Part shown: positions 14,727-21,914 of the stretch, in pieces
Layout: the number at the start of each line of letters is the position of its first letter
Numbering within the stretch: position 1 is the stretch's first letter
DNA from: JAEKLB01 sp050249235
GTDB taxonomy: Bacteria; Actinomycetota; Acidimicrobiia; Acidimicrobiales; CADCSY01
DNA length: 31,373 nt
Direction of reading: 5' to 3'
Assembly (NCBI GenBank): GCA_050249235.1
Contig: JBFWQW010000025.1
Span: forward strand, 1 to 31,373
The notes under the pieces: generated by a model
Seen by the model: the letters and a program-made list of their open reading frames with translations, nothing else
The model's database searches: none
Told to the model about the DNA's origin: nothing
Made by a program: the position numbers and the translations under genes

Positions 14727-15323
14727 TCACGCCGTCGAGGGGAGGAAGGTGGCCCGGCCGGCCTCGTAGGCGGTGATGTCGGGCTCGTTGCGGAGGGTGA
14801 GGCCGACGTCGTCGAGCCCCTCGAGCAGGCGGTAGCGGGTGAAGTCGTCGAGGGGGAACGTGCCGGCCAGCCCGGCGGCCGGGGCCTCGACGGTCCGCCG
14901 CTCCACGTCGATGGTGAGCTCGAGGTCGGGGTCGGCGGTGACGGCCCGGAGCAGGGCCTCGCCGAGCTCGGCCTCGACGACGACCGGGACGAGGCCGACC
15001 TTGGTGCAGTTGTTCCGGAAGATGTCGCCGAAGCGGGGCGAGACGATGGCGCGGAAGCCGAAGTCCTCGAGGGCCCAGACGGCGTGCTCCCGGGACGAGC
15101 CGACGCCGAAGTTCGGGCCGGCCACGAGGATGGTGGCGCCGGCGTGCTCGGGCCGGTTCAGCACGAAGTCGGCGTCGTTCTCCCGCCAGCTGGCGAACAG
15201 GCCGGCGCCGAAGCCGGTGCGCTCGACCCGCTTCAGCCACTCGGCCGGGATGATCTGGTCGGTGTCGACGTCGCTGCGGTCGAGCGGCAGGGCGGTGCCG
15301 GTGATGATGCGGACGGGCTCCAT
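14727..15323 (-). CDS. leuD: 3-isopropylmalate dehydratase small subunit
   Basis: Small subunit of isopropylmalate isomerase, which converts 2- to 3-isopropylmalate with LeuC. In a citramalate pathway the same complex also isomerises citramalate. 198 residues, the usual size. Signatures are RSDVDTDQIIPAEWLKR, the FGVGSSREHAVWAL loop that contacts substrate, and SPRFGDIFRNNCTKVGL. The ATG at 15323 is preceded by GGAGG ten bases upstream, inside the end of leuC; the gap to the leuC stop is 5 bp, so the two are translated from one message. The palindromic repeat follows. Confidence 0.96.
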   Translation of the reverse strand: MEPVRIITGTALPLDRSDVDTDQIIPAEWLKRVERTGFGAGLFASWRENDADFVLNRPEHAGATILVAGPNFGVGSSREHAVWALEDFGFRAIVSPRFGDIFRNNCTKVGLVPVVVEAELGEALLRAVTADPDLELTIDVERRTVEAPAAGLAGTFPLDDFTRYRLLEGLDDVGLTLRNEPDITAYEAGRATFLPSTA

Positions 15324-15328
15324 CGGGA

Positions 15329-16738
15329 TCAGGCCTCCAGGTCGGCGGGGGTGGCGAAGGTGCCGGCCACGGCGGTGGCCGCCGCCACCGCCGGCGACAC
15401 GAGGTGGGTGCGCCCGCCCCGGCCCTGGCGGCCCTCGAAGTTGCGGTTGCTGGTGGACGCGGCCCGCTCGCCCGGGGCCAGCTTGTCGGGGTTCATGGCG
15501 AGGCACATCGAGCAGCCCGGCTGGCGCCATTCGAAGCCGGCCGCCTCGAAGACCCGGTCGAGCCCCTCGGCCTCGGCCTGCTCCTTCACCCGGAACGAGC
15601 CGGGCACGACCAGGGCCCGCATCCCGGCGTGGACGTGGCGGCCGCCGACCACGGCCGCCGCGGCCCGCAGGTCTTCGATGCGGCTGTTCGTGCACGAGCC
15701 GATGAAGACGGTGTCGACGGGGATGTCGCGGATCGGGGTGCCGGCGGCGAGCCCCATGTACTCGAGGGCGCGGGCCGCGGCGTCGCGGCTGGCCGGGTCG
15801 CCGAACGAGTCGGGATCGGGCACCGAGCCGGAGAGGGGCACGACCTGGCCGGGGTTGGTGCCCCAGGTGACGTGGGGGGAGAGGGTGGTGCCGTCGAGCA
15901 CGACCTCCTTGTCGAAGGTGGCGGCGGCGTCGGTGGTGAGCCGCCGCCAGCCGTCGAGGGCCCGCTCCCAGTCGGCGCCCTTCGGGGCGTACGTGCGGCC
16001 CTCGAGGTAGGCGAACGTGGTGTCGTCGGGCGCGATGAGTCCGGCCTTGGCGCCGGCCTCGATCGACATGTTGCAGACGGTCATGCGGCCCTCCATCGAG
16101 AGGCCCCGGAACACCGAGCCCCGGTACTCGATGACCGAGCCGATCCCGCCGCCGGTGCCGATGCGGCCGATGATGGCCAGCACCACGTCCTTGGCCGTCA
16201 CCCCGGCCGGCAGCTCGCCGTCGACCGTCACGGCCATCGTGCCGGGCCGGTCCTGGGGCAGCGTCTGGGTGGCGAGCACGTGCTCGACCTCGGAGGTGCC
16301 GATGCCGAAGGCCAGCGCGCCGAAGGCGCCGTGGGTGGAGGTGTGGCTGTCGCCGCACACGATCGTCATGCCCGGCTGGGTGAGGCCCTGCTCGGGGCCG
16401 ATCACGTGGACGATGCCCTGGCCCGGATCGCCCATGGGGTGGAGGCGGATGCCGAACTCGGCGGCGTTCTCCCGCAGCACCTCGAGCTGGCGGCGCGAGA
16501 TCGGGTCGGCCACCGGCTGCTCGAGCGAGTGCGTGGGCACGTTGTGGTCCTCGGTGGCCACGGTGAGCTCCGGCCGGCGGACGCGGCGGCCGGCCAGCCG
16601 GAGGCCGTCGAAGGCCTGGGGCGAGGTGACCTCGTGGACGAGGTGGAGGTCGACGTAGAGGAGGTCGGGCTCGCCGTCCGCCGACCGGACGACGTGGGCG
16701 TCCCAGATCTTCTCGCTCAGGGTCTGCGGTGCTGCCAT
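15329..16738 (-). CDS. leuC: 3-isopropylmalate dehydratase large subunit
   Basis: Large, [4Fe-4S]-carrying subunit of isopropylmalate isomerase (aconitase superfamily), 469 residues. Cluster ligands are Cys349 in FIGSCTNSR and Cys409/Cys412 in GCSMCLAMNPD. Other signatures are DLHLVHEVTSPQAF, TEDHNVPT and CGDSHTSTHGAFG. The ATG at 16738 has GAGG four bases upstream. It heads the leuCD operon and is divergent from an IclR-type gene with 70 bp between the starts, the same arrangement as ndgR/ltbR-leuCD in Streptomyces and Corynebacterium, where the IclR protein controls leuCD. The enzyme probably serves both leucine and citramalate-derived isoleucine synthesis, since cimA is in the window. Confidence 0.96.
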   Translation of the reverse strand: MAAPQTLSEKIWDAHVVRSADGEPDLLYVDLHLVHEVTSPQAFDGLRLAGRRVRRPELTVATEDHNVPTHSLEQPVADPISRRQLEVLRENAAEFGIRLHPMGDPGQGIVHVIGPEQGLTQPGMTIVCGDSHTSTHGAFGALAFGIGTSEVEHVLATQTLPQDRPGTMAVTVDGELPAGVTAKDVVLAIIGRIGTGGGIGSVIEYRGSVFRGLSMEGRMTVCNMSIEAGAKAGLIAPDDTTFAYLEGRTYAPKGADWERALDGWRRLTTDAAATFDKEVVLDGTTLSPHVTWGTNPGQVVPLSGSVPDPDSFGDPASRDAAARALEYMGLAAGTPIRDIPVDTVFIGSCTNSRIEDLRAAAAVVGGRHVHAGMRALVVPGSFRVKEQAEAEGLDRVFEAAGFEWRQPGCSMCLAMNPDKLAPGERAASTSNRNFEGRQGRGGRTHLVSPAVAAATAVAGTFATPADLEA

Positions 16739-16778
16739 CGGGCCTCACGATCAAGGGTGTGATCAGGTATCCGACCTC

Positions 16779-16800
16779 ATCTCAATATACGAGATAGAGT
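16779..16800. promoter_or_regulatory. candidate IclR-type operator and iclR -10 in the leuC-iclR region
   Basis: ATCTC-AATATAC-GAGAT (16779-16795) is an AT-rich inverted repeat in an otherwise GC-rich region, with overlapping GAGA-tagag-TCTC at 16791-16803. TAGAGT (16795-16800) is a -10-like hexamer 8 nt before the regulator's GTG. Overlap of operator and promoter suggests autoregulation together with control of leuCD. The resemblance to NdgR/LtbR sites is from memory. Confidence 0.55.
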
Positions 16801-16808
16801 CTCACTTG

Positions 16809-17459
16809 GTGGACATCACTGTAAGCGGCGTCGGCGTGATCGACAAGGCGGTGCGGGTGCTGGCCGCCGTCGAGGACGGGCCGGCCTCGCTCGCGGAGCT
16901 GGTGGCCAGGACGGGTCTGTCGCGACCGACCGCCCACCGCCTGGCCTGCGCCCTCGAGGATCACGGCCTGCTGCGCCGCGACGCCGACGGTCGCTTCGCC
17001 CTCGGCCTGCGCCTCGCCGCCCTGGGCCGGGCCGCCGCCGACGGCTTCGACCTGGCCGAGGCGGCCCGCCCGGCGCTCGTCGGGCTGGTGGAAGAGACCG
17101 GGGAGAGCGTGCAGCTCTACGTCCGCGACGCCGACCACCGGGTGTGCGTGCTGGCGCTGGAGTCGCCCCACGGGCTGCGGACGATCGTCGACGTCGGCGC
17201 CCGACTCCCGCTCGACCGCGGCTCCGGGGGCAGCGTCCTGCTCGGCCGGACCGGGGCCCGGGGCTGGGTCGAGAGCGTCGGGGAGCGGGTCGAGGGGGTG
17301 GCGTCGGTGAGCGCCCCCGTCGTCGACCAGGGCGGCCGGCTGGTCGCCGCCGTCAGCGTCTCCGGCCCGGTGGCCCGGACCACCCGGTCGCCCGGCCGCC
17401 GCTACGGATCCGCCGTCGTGGCCGCCGCCCGCCGCGTCGAGACCGCCCTCGCCGGCTGA
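16809..17459 (+). CDS. IclR-family regulator, likely NdgR/LtbR-like
   Basis: A 216-residue transcription factor. The N-terminal winged helix at about 10-65 includes VRVLAAVEDGPASLAELVAR then GLSRPTAHRLACALEDHGLL. An IclR effector domain follows (about 75-215), with VEETGESVQLYVRD, GSGGSVLLG and SVSGPVART. Position divergent to leuCD, size and helix-turn-helix resemble NdgR/LtbR, the IclR proteins that control leucine genes in actinobacteria; this is context-based. GTG at 16809 and TTG at 16806 are both possible starts; a -10-like TAGAGT just upstream suggests a leaderless message. The effector domain is slightly short for the family (usually about 230-250 in total). Confidence 0.85.
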   Translation: MDITVSGVGVIDKAVRVLAAVEDGPASLAELVARTGLSRPTAHRLACALEDHGLLRRDADGRFALGLRLAALGRAAADGFDLAEAARPALVGLVEETGESVQLYVRDADHRVCVLALESPHGLRTIVDVGARLPLDRGSGGSVLLGRTGARGWVESVGERVEGVASVSAPVVDQGGRLVAAVSVSGPVARTTRSPGRRYGSAVVAAARRVETALAG

Positions 17460-17472
17460 CCCCACCCGAACC

Positions 17473-17494
17473 GGGTGCGGCTCGGACGGCACCC
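17473..17494. terminator. hairpin between convergent iclR and SDR genes
   Basis: GGGTGC (17473-17478) pairs with GCACCC (17489-17494), 13 bp after the iclR stop. The left flank CGAACCGGGTGCG differs at only two positions from the outer arm of the 51-bp palindromic repeat, so this may be a degenerate, shortened relative. Confidence 0.45.
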
Positions 17495-17510
17495 AGCTCG
17501 GAGGGGGAGG

Positions 17511-18284
17511 TCAGAGGGCGGGGCTGGAGCCGCCGTCGAGGTTGACGGCCGAGCCGGTCACGTAGGAGGCCCGGGCCGAGAGGAGGTAGGCGACGAGGTC
17601 GCCGAACTCGTCGGCCCGGCCGATGCGACCGAGCGGGATGCCGGCCGACAGCTGGCGGTGCACCTCGTCGAGGTCGCGACCAGACGCCTCGGCCCGCCGT
17701 CGCCACTGCCCGCTCTCGACGGTGCCGACGAGCACGGCGTTGACCCGGATCGACTCGGGCCCGAGCTCCTTCGACAGCGCCTTGGTGATGGCCAGCCCGG
17801 CCGCCCGGGAGGCGGTGGTGGGCAGCGACCGGGCGCCGGCCGACTTGGCGCCGACGTTGAGGACGTTGACGATCGAGCCCCCGCCCACGGCCCGGAGGTG
17901 GGGGAGCACGAGGCGGGACAGGCGCACCGCGGCCATGACCTTGAGGTCGAGGTCGTGCTGCCAGGTCTCGTCGGTCACCGACTCGAACGGTCCGCCCGAC
18001 GCCTGGCCGGCGTTGTTCACGGCGCCGTCGATGCGACCGAAGCGCTCGGCCGTGGCCGCCACCAGCCGCTCGAGGTCGGCGCCGGACGTGACGTCGGCCC
18101 GGACGGCCAGCACCTCGCCGCCGGCCGCGGCCAGCCGGGCTTCCGTGGCCGCCAGCCGGCCCTCGTCCCGCCCGCACACGGCCACGCCGGCACCTTCGGC
18201 CACCAGCCGGTCGGCCAGCGCCGCGCCCAGCCCGTCGGTGCCACCGGTGACGACGAAGGCCTTGCCGGCCAGCTCCAGATCCAT
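17511..18284 (-). CDS. SDR-family protein with altered catalytic residues
   Basis: A 257-residue Rossmann protein of the short-chain dehydrogenase/reductase superfamily. Cofactor binding is intact: TGGTDGLG at 13-20, ADVTS near 63-67, NNAG at 90-93. The usual catalytic Ser-Tyr-Lys is not: IVNVLNVGA has Leu-Asn where the Ser stands, and PTTASRAAG has Thr156 and Arg160 where YxxxK is expected. The C-terminal YVTGSAVNLDGGSSPAL is typical of 3-ketoacyl-ACP-reductase-like SDRs. A subgroup of bacterial SDRs with P-T-x-x-S-R-A-A-G at this site exists (from memory), so the change is probably family-wide rather than a recent loss. Activity is uncertain. The ATG at 18284 lies 70 bp beyond the end of the hydrolase gene. 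Confidence 0.85.
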   Translation of the reverse strand: MDLELAGKAFVVTGGTDGLGAALADRLVAEGAGVAVCGRDEGRLAATEARLAAAGGEVLAVRADVTSGADLERLVAATAERFGRIDGAVNNAGQASGGPFESVTDETWQHDLDLKVMAAVRLSRLVLPHLRAVGGGSIVNVLNVGAKSAGARSLPTTASRAAGLAITKALSKELGPESIRVNAVLVGTVESGQWRRRAEASGRDLDEVHRQLSAGIPLGRIGRADEFGDLVAYLLSARASYVTGSAVNLDGGSSPAL

Positions 18285-18309
18285 CCCGTCTTCCTAGCGG
18301 CCCGCCCGA

Positions 18310-18328
18310 CCGCCGGCCCGTCCGGCGG
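18310..18328 (-). terminator. hairpin between hydrolase and SDR genes
   Basis: CCGCCGG (18310-18316) and CCGGCGG (18322-18328) form a 7-bp stem around a 5-nt loop, 27 bp beyond the hydrolase stop on the minus strand and upstream of the SDR gene. No T-run. Confidence 0.45.
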
Positions 18329-18354
18329 GCGTGGATGCTGGCCGCCGGAAGGGA

Positions 18355-19209
18355 TCAGCGGGGGAGCCGGTCGGCGACGTCGGCGGTGGCGGCCAGGAGG
18401 GCGGGGACGAACCGCTCGGGCATCCCGAGGCAGACGGTGTGGTGCCCGGCCACGTCGTGGACCGTGGCGCCGACCGCGCCGGCCTGCCAGCGCTGCTCGT
18501 CCGGCGGCACCAGCGGGTCCTCGGTGGTCACGACGACCGAGGCCGGCACGTCGACCTCGCCGATCCAGGGCCGGGCGTCCCACCGGCCGAGCTCGCCACC
18601 GGCCTGGAGCAGGGTCCGCCCGTCGGCCAGCAGGAGCTCCTCGCTCACCCACGGGCCGAGGCCGCGGCGGATGTTGACGCCGCCCACGATCCGGGCCGTC
18701 GCCGCCGTGGCCAGCGGGGTGGGCACCAGCTGGGCAGCGGCGCCGAGCGATCCGAGCAGGTCGAGGCGGGCCCGGCCGGCCCGCGATCGCGCGAAGCGGG
18801 CGGCTGTGGCGCACAGCACGAGGCCCTCGACCCGGTGGCGGTGCCGGCGCCAGAGCAGCGAGGCGATCGGCCCGCCCATCGAGTAGCCGCAGGCCACCAC
18901 CCGGTCGATGCCGAGCACGTCGAGCAGGGCGGCGGCGTCGTCGGCGCAGTCCGCCAGCCGGAACCGCCGGCCGTTGCGGATGCCCCGCCCGTGGCCCCGG
19001 TGGTCGAGGGTCACCACCCGGAACCGGGCCGCCAGCGGCTCGTAGGCGGCGAACCAGTTGAGGTCGGCCGTGCCCGTCCAGCCGTGGAGCAGCAGGATCG
19101 TCGGCGCGCCCGGCGGTCCGGCCAGCTCCCGCACGAAGGTGGTGCCCCGGCCCGGCAGCACGACCTTGCGGCCCGGCGGCAGCGGCGGGGCGTGGGGAGG
19201 CTCGGGCAC
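18355..19209 (-). CDS. alpha/beta hydrolase
   Basis: A 284-residue cytoplasmic hydrolase of the general alpha/beta-fold family. The oxyanion segment is LLLHGWTGTADLNWF, followed by TLDHRGHGRG. The nucleophile elbow GYSMGG carries the candidate Ser, the acid is probably the Asp in TTEDPLVPP, and the base is a His in VAGHHTVCLGMPERF, so the triad is complete. It resembles the esterase/haloperoxidase/MenH-like group; substrate unknown. The GTG start at 19209 has no Shine-Dalgarno. It follows greA in the same direction, with 52 bp and a small hairpin between them. Confidence 0.85.
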   Translation of the reverse strand: MPEPPHAPPLPPGRKVVLPGRGTTFVRELAGPPGAPTILLLHGWTGTADLNWFAAYEPLAARFRVVTLDHRGHGRGIRNGRRFRLADCADDAAALLDVLGIDRVVACGYSMGGPIASLLWRRHRHRVEGLVLCATAARFARSRAGRARLDLLGSLGAAAQLVPTPLATAATARIVGGVNIRRGLGPWVSEELLLADGRTLLQAGGELGRWDARPWIGEVDVPASVVVTTEDPLVPPDEQRWQAGAVGATVHDVAGHHTVCLGMPERFVPALLAATADVADRLPR

Positions 19210-19220
19210 CGGCTGTGTCT

Positions 19221-19236
19221 ACCGGTCGCGGCCGGT
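19221..19236 (-). terminator. small hairpin after greA
   Basis: ACCGG (19221-19225) and CCGGT (19232-19236) form a short stem in the 52-bp gap downstream of greA. Weak; it could be chance in such GC-rich sequence. Confidence 0.3.
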
Positions 19237-19261
19237 AACACGACCGCGGAGCCGAGGGATC

Positions 19262-19729
19262 TCAGGAGATCGAGACGACCTCGACGGCCAGGGCGGTGCC
19301 CTTCACGTCGTAGGAGCGGGTGTCGCCGGGGGAGGCACCCAGCAGGGCCGACCCGAGCGGGGAGCCGGGCGAGACCACCTCGTAGCTGTCGTGGCGCTCC
19401 TCGATCGAGCCGACCAGGTAGCGCTCGGTGTCGTCGTCGCCGACGAAGCGGACCTCGACGATCGAGCCGATGCCCACCACGTCGGTGGGGCCGGCCTTGT
19501 CGACGATCACGGCGTCCCGCAGGATCGCCTCGAGGTGGCGGATGCGGGCCTCCATCTTCCCCTGCTGGTCCTTGGCGGCGTGGTAGTCGCCGTTCTCGGA
19601 CAGGTCGCCCAGCATGCGGGCCGCCTCGATCTTGTGGGCGATCTCGATCCGGCCCTCGCCGGTCAGCTCCTCCAGCTCCGTCGCCAACCGGGCGTGCGCC
19701 TCCGGCGAGAGCTCCTGCGCATCAGCCAT
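19262..19729 (-). CDS. greA: transcription elongation factor GreA
   Basis: Binds the secondary channel of RNA polymerase and stimulates cleavage of backtracked RNA. 155 residues, the normal size. The N-terminal coiled coil at about 5-75 contains the loop MLGDLSENGDYHAAKDQQ with the Asp/Glu tip residues required for cleavage. The C-terminal FKBP-like domain contains VGSIEERHDSYEVVSPGSPLGSALLG and ends EVVSIS. The ATG at 19729 has TACCCT exactly 7 nt upstream on its strand and no Shine-Dalgarno, a strong case for a leaderless transcript. The gene is divergent from the leuB-ilvE-cimA leader. Confidence 0.95.
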   Translation of the reverse strand: MADAQELSPEAHARLATELEELTGEGRIEIAHKIEAARMLGDLSENGDYHAAKDQQGKMEARIRHLEAILRDAVIVDKAGPTDVVGIGSIVEVRFVGDDDTERYLVGSIEERHDSYEVVSPGSPLGSALLGASPGDTRSYDVKGTALAVEVVSIS

Positions 19730-19771
19730 GGCGCCGAGGGTACCCAGGCGGCCGCCCGCCGCCGCCCCGCT

Positions 19772-19790
19772 CCCCTCGCCCGCCCCGCCC
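19772..19790 (-). other. putative G-quadruplex between greA and the leuB leader
   Basis: On the minus strand the G-runs are 3, 4, 3 and 4 long with loops of 1, 1 and 3 nt, a compact quadruplex-forming pattern. It lies upstream of both divergent promoters. Confidence 0.45.
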
Positions 19791-19825
19791 GGCGTCCCCA
19801 CCGCCGGGTTCGGTGCGATCTCCCC

Positions 19826-19831
19826 TATCAT
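19826..19831 (+). promoter_or_regulatory. -10 element of the leuB-ilvE-cimA leader
   Basis: TATCAT fits TAnnnT and lies exactly 7 nt before the leader-peptide ATG at 19839, placing the transcript start at or next to that ATG. No convincing -35 is seen. Confidence 0.5.
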
Positions 19832-19838
19832 CCACGCC

Positions 19839-19898
19839 ATGTCCGCTGGTCGGGCGCTCGCGCCCGCCTCATCGACCGCTCGCATCATCATCGTGTAG
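19839..19898 (+). CDS. leader peptide of the leuB-ilvE-cimA operon (Ile/Val sensing)
   Basis: A 20-codon frame encoding MSAGRALAPASSTARIIIV and stop. It ends in three consecutive isoleucine codons (ATC, 19884-19892) and one valine codon (GTG, 19893-19895), one base before a strong hairpin and 27 bp before a terminator. This is the arrangement of ilv-type attenuators, where stalling at Ile or Val codons allows read-through. The genes downstream (leuB, ilvE, cimA) supply isoleucine by the citramalate route, which fits. It is probably leaderless. No gene function other than regulation is expected. Confidence 0.82.
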   Translation: MSAGRALAPASSTARIIIV

Positions 19899-19959
19899 CG
19901 CACGCCGAGAGCTCGGCGTGCGCCCAAGACCGTCCACCCCGGTGGGCGGTCTTTCGCTT
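19899..19959 (+). terminator. leuB-ilvE-cimA attenuator
   Basis: Hairpin 1: CGCACGCCGA (19899-19908) with TCGGCGTGCG (19913-19922), a perfect 10-bp stem with GAGC loop, right after the leader stop. Terminator: AAGACCG (19926-19932) with CGGTCTT (19947-19953), extended inward by a T-G pair and CCAC/GTGG (19934-19945), followed by the T-rich TTTCGCTTG. Alternative antiterminator: GGTCGGGCGC in the leader coding region (19848-19857) can pair with 19920-19931 across a 2-nt bulge, disrupting both hairpins. Confidence 0.78.
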
Positions 19960-20007
19960 GTCGGGCTCGTGAGCCGGCAGCGCGGCACCGGAAGGGAACC
20001 CCAGGCC

Positions 20008-20994
20008 ATGGCACATCGGATCGGCGTGATCGGCGGCGACGGCATCGGGCCGCAGATCGTCGACGCGGCCATGGCCGTGGTGCGGGCGACGGGCGTGGCC
20101 ATCGAGGAGGAGCGGTTCGACCTCGGCGCCGACCGCTACGTCCGCGATGGCCACGTGCTCGACGACGACGACCTCGGGCGCATCCGGGCCTGCGACGCCA
20201 TCCTGAAGGGACCCCTCGGGCCGCCGATCGGGAGCACGGCCGTGCCGTCGGGGCTGATCGAGCGGGGGATCATCCTGCGGCTCCGGTTCGCGCTCGACCA
20301 GTACGTCAACCTGCGGCCCTTCAACGGCAACGGCCTCGACTTCGTGGTCGTCCGGGAGAACACCGAGGGCAGCTATGCCGGCGAGGGCGGGTTCCTGCGC
20401 AAGGACACCCCCCAGGAGATCGCCACCCAGGGCTCGGTGAACACCCGCATGGGTGTGGAGCGCTGCGTCCGCTACGCCTTCGAGCTGGCCACGGCCCGGC
20501 CGAGGCGCCACCTCACGCTGGTCCACAAGACCAACGTGCTGACCTTCGCCGGCGACCTGTGGCAGCGGACCTTCACGGCTGTCGCCGCCGAGCACCCCGA
20601 CGTCGAGACCGCCTACAACCACGTGGACGCGGCCTGCATCTACCTGGTCGAGGACGCTGCCCGCTACGACGTGATCGTGACCGACAACCTGTTCGGCGAC
20701 ATCCTCACCGACCTGGCCGGCGCCGTCTCCGGCGGGGTCGGTTTCGCCGGCACCGGCAACCTCAACCCGTCCCGCACCTCGCCGTCGATGTTCGAGCCGG
20801 TCCACGGCTCGGCCCACGACAGCGTCGGCACGGCGCGGGTGAACCCGAGCTCGCAGATCCTGTCGGCGGCGATGATGCTCGAGTTCCTGGGCGAGGCCGA
20901 GGCCGGCGCCCGCATCCGCAAGGCCCTCGACGACGTCCTCGCGTCGAACCCCGAACCCATCACCATCGGCGACCTGGTCGCAGGGAGAGTCTGA
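20008..20994 (+). CDS. leuB: 3-isopropylmalate dehydrogenase
   Basis: NAD-dependent oxidative decarboxylation of 3-isopropylmalate (leucine) and, in the citramalate route, of 3-methylmalate (isoleucine). 328 residues, normal for the shorter actinobacterial form. Signatures are GVIGGDGIGPQIV at the N-terminus, the arginines in LRLRFALDQYVNLRP, VVVRENTEGSYAG, HKTNVL with the catalytic Lys, and the metal-binding TDNLFGDILTDLA. The conserved MFEPVHGSAHDSVGT loop is also present. The ATG at 20008 follows a GGAAGGGA stretch. It is the first structural gene behind the Ile/Val attenuator; ilvE starts 5 nt after its stop. Confidence 0.94.
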   Translation: MAHRIGVIGGDGIGPQIVDAAMAVVRATGVAIEEERFDLGADRYVRDGHVLDDDDLGRIRACDAILKGPLGPPIGSTAVPSGLIERGIILRLRFALDQYVNLRPFNGNGLDFVVVRENTEGSYAGEGGFLRKDTPQEIATQGSVNTRMGVERCVRYAFELATARPRRHLTLVHKTNVLTFAGDLWQRTFTAVAAEHPDVETAYNHVDAACIYLVEDAARYDVIVTDNLFGDILTDLAGAVSGGVGFAGTGNLNPSRTSPSMFEPVHGSAHDSVGTARVNPSSQILSAAMMLEFLGEAEAGARIRKALDDVLASNPEPITIGDLVAGRV

Positions 20995-20999
20995 GCCAC

Positions 21000-21914
21000 A
21001 TGCCCATCACCGAGTCCGAGAAGATCTGGATGGACGGCGAGCTGGTGCCGTGGCAGGACGCCAAGGTGCACGTGCTCACCCACTCCCTTCACTACGGCCT
21101 GGGTGTGTTCGAGGGGATCCGCGCCTACGAGACGGCCCAGGGCCCGGCCGTGTTCCGGCTCACCCCCCACATCAAGCGGCTCTTCAACAGCGCCAAGATC
21201 TTCGGCATCGAGATCCCCTTCGGGCTCGAGGAGCTGATCGAGGCGACCAAGGAGACGGTCCGGGTCAACCACCTCGACAGCTGCTACATCCGCCCCATCG
21301 TGTTCCTGGGCTACGGCGAGATGGGGCTCAACCCGCTGCCGTGCAAGGTGCAGGTGTCGATCGCGGTGTGGCCGTGGGGCGCCTACCTCGGCGAGGAGGG
21401 GCTGGCCCACGGGGTGCGCATGAAGATCTCCTCCTGGCAGCGCCACGGCGTCAACGCCATGCCGCCGGCGGCGAAGGGCACGGGGATGTACATCAACTCG
21501 TCGATGGCGAAGGTCGAGGCCATCCACGCCGGCTACGACGAGGCCATCCTGCTCTCGCCCCAGGGCTACGTGAGCGAGTGCACCGGCGAGAACATCTTCG
21601 TGGTGCGCGACGGGGTGATCCACACCCCGCCCACCAGCGCCGGCGCGCTCCAGGGCATCACCCAGGACTCGATCCGCACCATCGCCGCCGACCTCGGCAT
21701 CGAGTACCGCGAGTCGAACATCGTCCGGTCCGACCTCTACACCGCCGACGAGGCCTTCCTGTCGGGCACGGCCGCCGAGGTGGTGCCGATCCGCTCCGTC
21801 GACGACCGCGTGCTCGGCGACCCCGGGCCCGTCACGAAGGAGATCCAGAGCGTCTTCTTCGCGGCCGTGCGGGGAGAGGTCGACCGCTACAAGGACTGGA
21901 ACGAACATGTCTGA
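21000..21914 (+). CDS. ilvE: branched-chain amino acid aminotransferase
   Basis: Class IV PLP transaminase making Ile, Leu and Val from their keto acids with glutamate; 304 residues, the standard bacterial IlvE size. Signatures are IWMDGELVPWQDAKVHVLTH, HYGLGVFEGIRAYET, YIRPIVFLGYGEMGL, the PLP-lysine region PPAAKGTGMYINSSMAK, the cofactor glutamate in ECTGENIFVVRDG, and GALQGITQDSI. The C-terminal YTADEAFLSGTAAEVVPI is also typical. It overlaps cimA by 8 bp, indicating translational coupling. It lies between leuB and cimA in the isoleucine-responsive operon. Confidence 0.94.
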   Translation: MPITESEKIWMDGELVPWQDAKVHVLTHSLHYGLGVFEGIRAYETAQGPAVFRLTPHIKRLFNSAKIFGIEIPFGLEELIEATKETVRVNHLDSCYIRPIVFLGYGEMGLNPLPCKVQVSIAVWPWGAYLGEEGLAHGVRMKISSWQRHGVNAMPPAAKGTGMYINSSMAKVEAIHAGYDEAILLSPQGYVSECTGENIFVVRDGVIHTPPTSAGALQGITQDSIRTIAADLGIEYRESNIVRSDLYTADEAFLSGTAAEVVPIRSVDDRVLGDPGPVTKEIQSVFFAAVRGEVDRYKDWNEHV

